Shown here piece by piece: positions 41,372 to 53,300 of a stretch of 64,000 nucleotides of DNA (positions are counted from its first letter, which is position 1; the number at the start of each line of letters is the position of its first letter). The translations under genes were made by a program, and so were the position numbers. Below the pieces are notes generated by a model. It did no database searches. It saw only the letters and a program-made list of their open reading frames with translations, and had not been told where the DNA came from. This DNA comes from Drosophila persimilis. Lineage: Eukaryota > Arthropoda > Insecta > Diptera > Drosophilidae. Where the stretch lies: positions 15,996,001-16,060,000 of the forward strand of contig NW_020825288.1 of the NCBI RefSeq assembly GCF_003286085.1. The letters run 5' to 3'.

Positions 41372-44300
41372 ATGTACGCAAGTCAATTGACATGAAAGTC
41401 GATTCCAAAAACCAACAACAAATGGGGGAAATATCAACAGCAATAGCAGCAGCAACAACGTGGACTGTCTGTTTGCTCGGAGAAGATTGACGCATACCAT
41501 CCCCCAGTCCACAGTTCCTGAGGGGTGCCTTTTTTGTTGAGGGGTCTCTTCTCCTTCTTGGCGCTTGTCAGTTTATTTTATGCCAGCTTGAAAATAATTT
41601 GCAAATTGCTGTGCCATATTTTTCCTGTACTCTGGCTGTGTTTTATGATCCGACATTAGCGAGGGTTCTTTGGAGGAATATTCTCGGGCTGGCCACCCAA
41701 TCCCCCCCCTCCCCCCTGCCACCTAGGGTTTATATTGCAAATTTTATATGGAACGCGTCTCTTCTGTCCTGTCCTGATCTTTTTAGTTAGTTTTTTCATT
41801 GCATATTTTTGTTAGTTAATCAAATGCCCAGGACAAAGCAAATAACTTGCAGTGCACAGAAGTGCTTGAGAGCATTATTCGAGGATGCAAATGCCAGAAG
41901 GAGAAGGCAAAGTCGAAGGAGCACAAAGGCGGGCACAGCAGAGATGCAAAGGCCAAAAGCTGCAGAAAAAATTGAGAAGGGAAAGCGTGCTGCTTAAATA
42001 AAATCCAAGGCGCACTCTGTGTGAGAGCTGAAATTGGATTTTCTAGCGCCCCCCAGATGCCGTACATACGTCAGTGATTTATTCTATACGTATTTAGATG
42101 CCCAGCCCGAACCCGAACCCAAACCCAAAGCCGAACCCAAACTCAAAGCCGAACCCGACATGGCTTTATCAACAAATGCAAATGCAGTTGACAGCAAGGA
42201 CAGCCATATGGCCGCCCGGTATCCTCGTCCGCCCCGTCTCGCTCAGTCGCCCATTGGATTTCATTGAGTGCCGTACAGCTCCTTGCAACGCCATTCCGTG
42301 CCCGTGTCCGTGCCCGGACCCGTGCCCTTGCTTGAGACTCTGCTTTTTGCTTCAGTGGCGCGCTCAATGGTGCAACAAAATACACACAAAATTGTATCTA
42401 TTCCCGTCTCGACTGGCTGCAGTTCAAGCTCAGCATTTTACCAGCCACGCTGGCGTATACGTAATGCGCAGCATTTACTCCGCTTCCTTTCAGCCTTTGT
42501 GTGTGTCTCTGCTTTATTTGTATGGAAATGCTATTGCTGGCTAGCTGGTTGTTGGGTTGGTGGGTTGTTGGGTTGGTGGGTTGTTGGGTTGGTCGGTCGG
42601 TAGCTCTTTCTTTGTGCAGCATGCCGGGCATGTTTATTGTATAAGTGCGCTTCCGAACTTTTTATATGCTCATTCCCCCCTCTATTTTGTGCGCCATTCC
42701 TCGCTGCGCTGCGCTGAATTTGTTTGCTGCCTTTTTAATAAACTTCCGCTTTGCCGTTGGCTTTATAGAGTTCGCCTTCACCTTGGGTGAGCGACATGGA
42801 CTCGATAATGGCGAATCCTCACTCTGGCAATCCTGCATCTGTGTCAATGTCAGGCACGCCTGGCCGCACGTGCCTCTACGTGCATATATGCATGTGGGAA
42901 TCGGAACGGCACTGAAATCCAGAATCTTTAAGCTGAATGTCCAACACTTGGCAAACAATTTGCTGCGACACTTTGGCGATTCGCAGCCATCGATTTGCTT
43001 TTATTTGCTGCGCATAAAAGTTTTCAAATTAAAGTTTATTCCAGGCTTTCGAATGTCAGCCTGAACGAGCTGGCAATTTGGCGGCTGTTCGAATCGCCCA
43101 GACACTCTAAGATATTGACAGACAGATGGGGTTGGGGATGGGGATGGGGATGGGGGTCGGACGGAGAGGGAATTGAAAAACCATATCGATAACGAAAGGC
43201 AGAGCAGGCTGTTGAGGTTTTCATAGCTCAAGTGTGGGCTCTCTCGCCAGTGCTTGGAGGGTGTTCCGAAATTGGTTTCTTTCGTGTTTCGCAGAAAAGT
43301 TTCAACGACTCCTGTTGCGGTGTTGATTCAGAAAACAGAAGATTCTTGAATATTTCCCATTTTAGATTAATTTCTCAGGTGAATTCCAGCAAAATCTCTT
43401 CTTTCACATTGGCAGACGCGAGCTTCATTCATTTCCTTCCATATCGGTCGGTGAAAAGTTAAAGCTCTGCGAAATATCCTTGAAATATTATTCATGTAGA
43501 GATTTGTTGGTTCCAACAGCGCGAGCAGCGACTTCTTGGGACCACATGTCATTGACTTCCATTCGCATTCTGCCGTCATGTTGGTTTCTTTATTAATGCC
43601 CTGCGGTAAAAAGGGACCACCCTCCTGCTCCGAGTCCTTCTCTAGAGTGGGGTGGGCCCACTGCCTCCCCACTAACCAAAAACACATAAGTAAAATCTGT
43701 AATAAACTTGTTGTTGTTCTTGTCAGTGCCTGTGCCTGTGCCTGTGCCTTTGTCGGTGTCTGTCTGTGTCTGTGAGTGTTGGTGTTTGTGTGCGGCTTTT
43801 ATTGTTTTATTTGTGTGCGTGTGCTCATACAAGTTTTTTGTTTTTCCTCTTATTTATTCTTTTTCGTAGTTTTCCTTCTGCTTTTATTTGTTAAATTGTG
43901 TTGTGAAAAATCGCTGAAGGCCCTGGGCCGCCACAACAGAGCCAGGGCCTCTTGTGTGTGTTTGTTTGGTTGGTTTTCCTTCCGTTCCTTCCGTTTCTTC
44001 CCCCTCCCATTTTCTATGTATTCCATTTCGTGCCTGTGTTTGTGCCTGACTACGTCTTGGGCTTTATTTTGGTAGCCCAATTTCGGTTTTGCTCGCAGCA
44101 GATCTCTCGGCTGGGACCTTGGACCTTGGATGTGGTGAAGGGGCAACAAAACAATTTTTTAAATAAAAAATACGGAACGCCGATGGCTGGGACTCGTTCG
44201 GAGTCAGACAGTACTCCATGGGTTGGCCGAGGGGAATGGTTGGCACTCATTTTTATTGTGTTACTCATATTTTTAACCCCTTTGTCGTGGCTTAGTTTGG

Positions 44301-47300
44301 CTTGGCAAAGCTTTTTGTGAAATTGAAAAACTTTTTCAATAACTGTGCATAAATGGTTGAGTTGGGCCCTCTCATAAGTACTCTCCATCTCCATCCTTTG
44401 CTCATTTGCCCCCTTCTAAGCTAAAATATTACTTATGGTTAATACATAAATGCTCAAGTTACAGCTTCCCCTCAAGCCCCAATCCAATCGCACTTCGGGC
44501 TGGAGCCCGGACAAATTGTGTGGCTGACAGCTTGACTGGTAGCTGGGGGGACTGTCTGGCCGGGGCGGTCCATAGGCACTCATATTTCCTTGTCCGGCAC
44601 ATAGAGTGACACAATGATTTTCTAATAATTTGCCAAATTGCCTTTGGTTGACCATTAAATCTGAGATACGTGTCTCTGTGGCTCCGCTCCGCCCCTCCTG
44701 CAAGCTGATAGCCTGCCGGATTATAGTCACACGCACACAGCACACAGAACACATGCTTTGGTAGACAGAATTTTTCTGGCTCGGACATAACTAGAGACTG
44801 GCCGACTTGCTCCACTGGCGGTGTCATTAAGTGCGTCTTCGGATCTCTGGTTGGGCAGACACTTAAAGCCGTGGCCGGCACACAAAGTTCTTGCTCTTCG
44901 TGAAAACAAATCTGAGACTAGTGCAAAATCAATAATTGGGCCGTTGCTGGGATGCGTTTTTCCTCCTTGCTCCTTGAAGTGGTTTCACATTTCGCATTGC
45001 AAGGGAAAATGGCAAAAGGAGAGAAGAGACTTGAGACAAGAAGAAATTCACAAAATCCGCAAAGTTCGGGTGTCATTGACTTGGCCATGGGCCATTGTGC
45101 TCTTGCCTGAAATTGAATTGGTAGTGCAAATGATTTGAAGCGCCGAATCTGTTCATACTCTTGAAGATTTATTCGTATGAAGTTTTGTCGGATGCAAAGG
45201 ATTATTGAGTCAATTGAGGCGTAGCTTTTACTGGAAATCGAACCTCCAGTTCTGCGTTCAAATTAAACCAAATATTTGTCTTTGTAACCAAGTTATAACA
45301 GCCTTTGTTGTGGAAGGTATGGATGAGCGGATGAAAAAATCGTTAAACAAAAAAATACGAGTGTTTCGACATAACCACCCTGCCAATCTCCCTTGCGAGT
45401 TTTCCCCCGAATATTTCGTCTTTTATTTTGATTGTGGTTGTCAACGGCGTTGTTTGTTCGTACTGTGGCTCCCTGAACCCCCAGATCCCCGTTGGTCCCG
45501 GTCCTGGTCGTGGTCTGGGTCTTACTTGACAGTGTCGTCAACTTTTGGCATTTTGTGTCTTTTAATTTTCATAGCTGGCGGGCGCTTGATGATCCCCTGA
45601 CAGATTCGCTGGCAGTTCTCAACCTCCCTGCTCCTCTCTTCTGACATGGATATGACTATAGAGAGCTGTGGAGCTGATGCCTATACTGTTCTGGCGCATT
45701 GAATCCAGCCACCCTCCAATCCATTACCGGGCACTGAGAAGTTCTTCGACAATTAGCGCATGTGCCTCCGCATAAATCTGCTCTCCCAGCCATTTATCAG
45801 GGCAGGCACTTGTCAGTAATACGCGCCATTTACATTAACGCACATTACGCTCAATTTTTCGAGTATCAAATTATGGGGTGGCTCTGGGCCTGGTTTGGCC
45901 AACAAAAGAAGGCAGCAAACTTTAAATTTTTACGACATCATTTCATGGGCCACAAGCCAGCAGCCAACCCTCGGCGAACCCTTAACGATTGTTGTTCCTC
46001 GTCTGCCTCTCAAAACTTCAATGATAATTTGCCAGCTCCTGCTCCAGCCCCTGCTGGAAGTCCTTACAAAAGGAAAAAATATTACACGCATAACTGTCGT
46101 ATTTTTTGTGTGTCGGTGTCGGTGGCGGTGTCGGTGTTGGTGTGTACGAGTATCTGTGTTTTGTCTCTGCGTTGCGTTGGAAAACAAAAATTAGGCCATT
46201 AAGGCATTTACCAAATGCGCCGTGTCCTCAACTGGCCCGACCCGACAATGGGCTGGATTTCGCCTTCTTACAGGGCCTTCTTCTTTTTGTGGAATTGAAA
46301 TTAATGTGGCGGAAATCACAAGTTGAGCACGCAACGCGGCCTGCAAGGGTTTGCGTTTGCTTTCGCCTGTTCAAGGGCCCGGGTCCCTGAGCCCTTGAGG
46401 CGCTTGATATATGCTGGTAATTTCTACTGTGCGCCGATGATTAGAGTGGCAATTAGTGAATTAGCATACGAAATATGTTTAATGTGTTTCGAATGAGGGA
46501 TCTTCAGGTCCCGTCGCCCTCCGGGCAGGCCTTCCCCGGGTGAGTTTGGAAAAAGTTTGAAAGTGATTTGATGCAATTTATGAGACTCCTTAAGCGTCCT
46601 TAGCTTCTCAATGGAGTGTGTTTTGATATCCCCATTTATGTGGCAAATTTGCGCCATATTTTGCATGATTCGGTTAGATCAAATCGAATTTGGATACGTA
46701 TACGTATCTCGTCTGCCCGTTTCGCAGGCTCATTCAATGCTTTAACGTGCCTCGAGCCAGGCTGAATTATTAAGCAATTTTTCATATTTTAATAGCAAAA
46801 CATTTTGCTGGCATTCGGCTGGCAAAGAAAAGAGGAAAAACTCGGCAAAGTTTTTAATTTGTTATGCTGCTTGTGTTGCTGCCGCCGTGGCCCACGCCCT
46901 CATCCACGAACGCCTCCATTGAAGTCCGCCCACACGGCGTGCTGCATTTCGCATATTTTATTTTCAACATTTATTGTTCGCCTTTCTCCGGGTACGGCTA
47001 CGGGTACGGCTACGGGTACGGCTCCGACTCCTGCTCCAGCTTGGCATTCATTATAAGCCATAACAATTTGACCGTGAGGCATAAAAGTGTCGAAAGTGCA
47101 GGCGGCGGCAGGGGCGTGGCACGAAACTTTTGTTGTCCAACAATGGCAGCAGCAAGGAAACAGTTTAAACAACAGGCGCCAGAGTTATGCTTGGATCGCT
47201 CAAAAAAATGTGCGGCTCGAAAAATGGAAAATGTTAACAAAATGATGGGAGTGGGGAGTGGGGAGCGGGGAGCTGGGAGCTGGAAGGAAAGTGCCGAAGC

Positions 47301-50300
47301 CTCTCTGTGTGCGAGAGGGAGAGTTTTAACTTTATTTGATGGCCTGGCATTTAATTCGATTTAAATTACACATAAATGTCTGCCAAAGGAGCTGCCACTT
47401 ATGATGTGGCAAAGTGCAAGCCACTTGCCAGGGGCATTCCCCCCTTCACACACGCATTTTAATACGGGTATGCTATGTATCTCGTTTCCTTTCGACGGCC
47501 ATTCCTTTGGCCTGCATAAATAAACGCGCAGCGGGGCCTTCGAGTAACTGCTAACAAAACTTATAAATCCCAGATATCCTGACCTTAATGCCACGCTGAA
47601 TACCAAATGATGATGCCGGTGGTCCGTGTCTGTCCTGTCCCAGCGTGTGCGTCTGTGCCAAGCAGCACTAAAAGCCAAAGCCAAAGTGTGAAAATAAAAA
47701 CAAACAGCATTGAGGCAGCTGGAAAATAGCAGCCAGCAGCCACTGCACACGGAGACGTCGACGGCGACGGCAAGAAAAAAGGCGAGGAAAATCGATGCGA
47801 AAGTGTTTGCTGTCTAAAAAAGTTTTCCAAAACACACAAACACACACACACACTCGGAGGCACATAGGTGCCTTGTAGGTGTCGCCTCGGGGGTCCTGGG
47901 CCTGGGCCATGACGATGCCGGGCTATCTGGGCGTATACGTACCGCAGTTGAGTGGCTGCTAAATATTTTCAAGGATAACTTTACAAGCCCACTCACAAAT
48001 GTGCATATGTGACCCGAAACTTTGTCGCCTAGCTGCTTATTGTTTTAGCCTTCCCCTCTCTCGGGGATTGGCATTGGTGGGAGCCTCACTTGACGAATGG
48101 TTATAAAAGGGTATGCCGGATACCCTCTCTCTGACTTCAAAGCCCTTGCGGGTTATCCTATTGGAGCCCTCCTGTTTATACAGTTTTTAAAGCTAGACCT
48201 TGAAATGCGATATGCCGGAGTCGCCGCGTAGGTGGCCCCCCCAACTATTTTGCATATTTTTACTATTCCTCTTTCTGGTTTGTCGCCCAGCTACGTGATT
48301 CGGCGTCAAGGGAGGGACTCGGCCCAAAGGCATAAATAAATTATCAGCGAAAACTCAAAAAAGTGAGAGCGAGAGCATCAAGGAAAGATGCTTGGTAACT
48401 GGTAACTACTCTTGAAAAGGTTCAAAAGGTTGTTCAAAAGGTTCCCGATTATTTGCACTTGCTGCATCGCAGCCATATATTTAGATATCCATGTATCCTG
48501 CAAAATGTGCAGCCCCTCAAAGCCCCTGCAATCCCTCTCGTTCGCCGTAATTTTTATGACATTTCCGATGAATACAAAATGCTTAATTAAATGCCGTTGA
48601 ATGTTGTCGTCGTCGCACACAAATTGCGAGGCCCTTTCCGGCTCTGCTGGAAGCTGGTAGCTAGGCAACCTAAGCCGGTGGCGGCTGCTCCATCTCCATC
48701 TACTCCTGGCCCCCGCCCAGCCTGTTCCCGGCATGTGATGACACGCATAATTTATTCAATTTTCATGTCTGTGTGTGCCAGTGTGTGCAAGTGTGTGGCT
48801 GCTGTGCCTTCCCCGTGCGCCCCGTTAAGGTTTACGCGTCTCTAATGCTTAAATTACACATTCAAACACATACGTATGGAGCGGAGAGGGCGCATAGAGA
48901 CGCTCACACGCACACAGATGCCGCAGTCATGTGCGACATTTGGTTCGCAGGACTTTTTGCCGACGTTTTGTTTCCCACTTGGGCAAATAATGATCCCCAG
49001 ACACACGCGGGGCTTTTTTCCTCTCCATTCCTGCTGCGTATTTACTGCAAAGATTATTTGCAATGCCTCGTTCCCATTGTGCGATACTGATGAGGGGGAA
49101 TAATGGCCCGGGCTGCGACGGCAAGAGGCAGCAGGATGAGGATGCGCAGGTCGAGGGGGGCATCTCAGTATGCGGCCGCTTTGTCTACAACAAATCACTT
49201 TGTTGGCGCAACACTTTAATGTCTGGGATTAGGCATTACGGTGAGATTTCCCTGTGTGCGTTACGGTTACGGTTGCCGCACAGAGTCTCAGTCGACGGGG
49301 GTTCGACACGGGGGTTACCCGGAAAGTTGTACGTTTTTGACTTGACTGTCGCTTAAACCGGAACTACTCTGAATTGATCTCCTAGATTGGTCTAGATCCT
49401 GTTCATCCTGGACACAAAAATAAGGTGACCATTGCATGCCGAGCAGGCACTCTAAATTTTGCCTCTCTGAAGAGTTCCTCGTGATTCTTAAAGCAATTAA
49501 GAAATGTTCTGCTTTATCTCAACCCCCACAAATAATTTCCGACTACGCACCTGTATTAGTACAAGTCTGTATTTGCCTGTGTATAGTACTTGAGACCCAT
49601 TTGCACTGTTAAAGTCATTCTGCTTAAGGGAATGTAGTCAAATGTTAGCCATTCGTCTCTGTGCGAGTGTGTGCTTAAGGACAAGTTCTAGCGGAAGTGG
49701 GTTTTCGGTAATATAAACTTCATATGTCAACTGCTTACCCATAGATGTGCAAGTATATACCAGTGTGTATGTATGTACATATGTGCACAGTCGTACATGC
49801 AGAAATGTGCACTCAGGCTTGAGCATTATTGAAAAACTATGTCAACATATTTTTGGTGCATGTCAAGAAGTAAAGTAGGGCTGAAAAGCTTTTTACTTTG
49901 CAAGTAAAACCAATGGAAAATCTTCTAGTACATATATCTTAGAAGTTATTACAAAATGAGTTCATTGCTGGAGATTCTGTGATGGAAAATATTTCACATT
50001 TTGTGCATGCTATGCGTTTGACTAATTATGAATATTGCATAGAAATAGAAAGGCTTTCACCTGTCACTCAGTTGATCTGCTGGCACTTAAATCTGCTTCG
50101 AAATGTGTGGGTAGTGGGTACCCGATCTGGAGACATTTCTGTGTACTAAAATGATTGCAATTTATAGACCTTAAAATTGGTTTCCGACTCCTTAAAATGG
50201 AGTGTAATAATAAATATTAAACTCTTAAAATGCTTCATTTGCTCTCGATTGCTTTAAAATTTCCCGCATTGGGGGCAAAAAAAAACTCTGTGTTAAAAAT

Positions 50301-53300
50301 TCGCTACGGATAGACGGATTCTCCCTTTTATATTCTCGGCTGCCATTTATTTTAAGTGAAAGGCAGCCCTTTAAAAAAAAAAGCCAGCGATCAAAATCAG
50401 TGTGTAATATTTTTGCTGTTTCGCACTCGCAAAAATGTTTTACAATTTAGCCCATGGGGTGGTTGTGGAGGACTGTAGAGGGGGGTATGTGAGGACTGGG
50501 GCGTGTGTCGCCATCAACTGCAAATTGCTCACGCAAATTGTCTGTTTCCCCATGCCACAATTGGATCTGACGCTGCCTCCACCAGGACGATGTCTATTTC
50601 GCGCCTGTAAATCGTAAATCAGCGCAGATTATTGTTGCAAACCCCTCGCCAGCCCAGCCCCATCCTCTACTCAGAGGCATTTACATTTGTATCTTTTCTT
50701 TTGGCTGTCTGCGTTTTTCAATTTGGAGCAGCTTAAAGCAACCGCCGGGCCCGTCTTGCAGCCGCCCTGCCCTGGTGGGCGCTTTATCAAAGGCCGTTCT
50801 TCTTCATAAATATGCAAATTGTTCCAGTGCGGGCGTCAGCTCCAGTTCCTTGCTCTGACAGACCCTCAGACCCGACCGTTGTGGCTGCTGCCGTTTTACG
50901 GCTCTAAATCGGATTTACTTTCACTGGCTTTAAGTTTCAACTGGCTGTCGTGGTATCTGCGTCCCTTTGTAGTCGCGAAAATATTTGATTATTTGCCGCC
51001 GTACGTGGGAGAACGACCTCCTCTGCCTTCGCTCGGGCTGCAGCTAACGATTTTGATTGCCACAACACGAGGCACGTGATTGCAGGTGCCCGAGTTGGCC
51101 GCACACAATGGGGGGAAGGAAGGATGGTTCCACCTCTCTCCCCGTTCTACTTGCTCCGCCAGCCTGTCTCGAGTGCTGCGGCTGCTACCCGCATCACTCA
51201 TACGCCCAGTGGTAGGGAACACCATATGCTCGTACGAGCAATAACTTTGCCTGAATCACTGGCAATTTTTCAGCGCTGTGTAATTGGCGAGAGCTGATGC
51301 AAATTCTATTATAGATCCTTCAACAAAGCCTTGGGCCACTAATTAGATCAAAATGTTCCATATTTCAGCAGCAGACACACCCATCCTTCATATTCGACTT
51401 TTCGGAGCATTGATTAAAAGTTTGTGTAAATTGAGTTTGAATTTTCGTGTTGTTATGCAAGAATATCTTGTTTCCTTCCATGTTGCTGCTTCTTAACCGC
51501 ACGAGAGGCACTTACGCAACACCCTGGCACCCTTAATTGAGCCTCCGTCGTCCTGTCAACCCACCCCCATAGACAGGGGCTGGCCTTACATTCAGCCCAG
51601 CCCCAAGAGGTTGAGGTGCGTGTGTTATCTGGCCCGACTGGCGGCACTTTTGCTGCCTTCTAATTAGATGTTGAGGCTGCATTAATTGCCACCCCGGAAC
51701 GGACTTTATGGCTTTCCGAGCACCTGAACCGGTGGCTGCTCTGCCTGGCGGAGTTTTATTGGCAAGATAGATAAAAGTCGAATTAGCGTTGGCTTAATTC
51801 GCCTGTCAAATGCTTTATGCCCGACATTTCGCCACTAAAAGGATACACTCCCGCTGGCCACGTATCGTACATAAAGTGATATTTATTTCTACATCATTTA
51901 CTCGGCTTTGTGTTCTATGTTTGGCCTCGATTGTGCGCCACATAAATAAGTGAATGTCCCACAGGAATTGCATAATACTTTTCCATGAGCACCAAAACAG
52001 CTTTGCATGCATAATACAGGCGTATAAATTTCATGTGCCATCCCACAAACGAAGCAGAAATCAATCAAATTAAGTTGAAAATGAAAACCATCGAGGCCAG
52101 CCAGCCACCGACTAGGATTGCGGAGACTGCGCCAAAAACTTGTACAAGATTTCTGGCCACATTTCCATTGTGGCCACCGTCGGGCCCCAGCTCGCAGTTT
52201 CACAATTTAATTATCGATAAGAAGGAGCAGGAACAGAAGCAGGAGCAGGCTGTGCACAAAGTTGTGAAAGCCTCCCGGCATCTGGCTGTTTCTGTTTCTG
52301 TTTTTGTTTTTGTTTCCATTACCATTCACAAGTTTGTTTTGCTAAGCCCTTGGCCCTCGCCGTCTTCCAGTCCTCTCTATGGAGCCTTGGATTTGCATTT
52401 TGCTCTTTGCATCTATGTAGGCCTTAATTTATGGAATTGTGCAATTGACTGGGCGAACTGCCCGCAATTATTGCTTGGTTATTGGTATGGCCCTTGGGGC
52501 ACAATACTCGTACGTGTGTACACATGGCCATGCTGTTGGATTTGAGTAATATTTGATATTGTTTCGGTACATAATGTTTTTATTTGATGAAATCAAATCA
52601 AGAAGCGACTTGACGCAAAACTGTGTGCACTTGACCATTTAATGTCAGCTGTTAAATAAATTATTCTGGCAATAATTAATGCAGCTTCCATTCTCGCTCC
52701 GCACAGGGGGCAGATGGCGTTTGGTCTCCATTCTGTAATGCTCATTTAAATTTTAATTAGACGGCCATAAATTGATTTGGAAAGTGTTGATTATGTTTCG
52801 GGCGAATGCAATTAATTTTCAATTTTTCATTTGCCTTTGATTAGCCTCCTAATGGACTGGCAGTTGTCATTCCACTCGAGCAGCTCGGCAAATAATTCTC
52901 GAAATGATTGTGTTTCTTTCACCGTGCCACAGAAAATGGTAAATTAAAATGTGGGAAAACTTTTTCAATTTTCGCTGGTGTGTCTGGCTCATTATGAGTT
53001 CTTAACTAAAACTGAACCGAGACAGCAGCCCAAAGAACGCAGCTCGAAAAAATTGTCTTGCAATTAAGGCGGAAAATTAAAACTGAGCAGCGGCAGTGGA
53101 AGTGGAAGTGGAAGCAGCGGTAAAATGTGAATGAATTAGCTCGATTTGCATGAAAATTTCATAAATATGTAAGCAGTGTGGCAGCAGAGTGGACACTGGA
53201 GTGGCGGACAACTGGCGGACACATAAGCAGGAGGACCGTGCATAAAAGGCGGGCCAAAAGCAAACAAAAATGCTGCTGCAGAGCCCCCAAGGTACGAGTA

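Noticed and set aside
52033-52545. 170-codon plus-strand open frame
   Set aside because: Made of simple repeats (KEQEQKQEQ, SVSVFVFVS); looks accidental.
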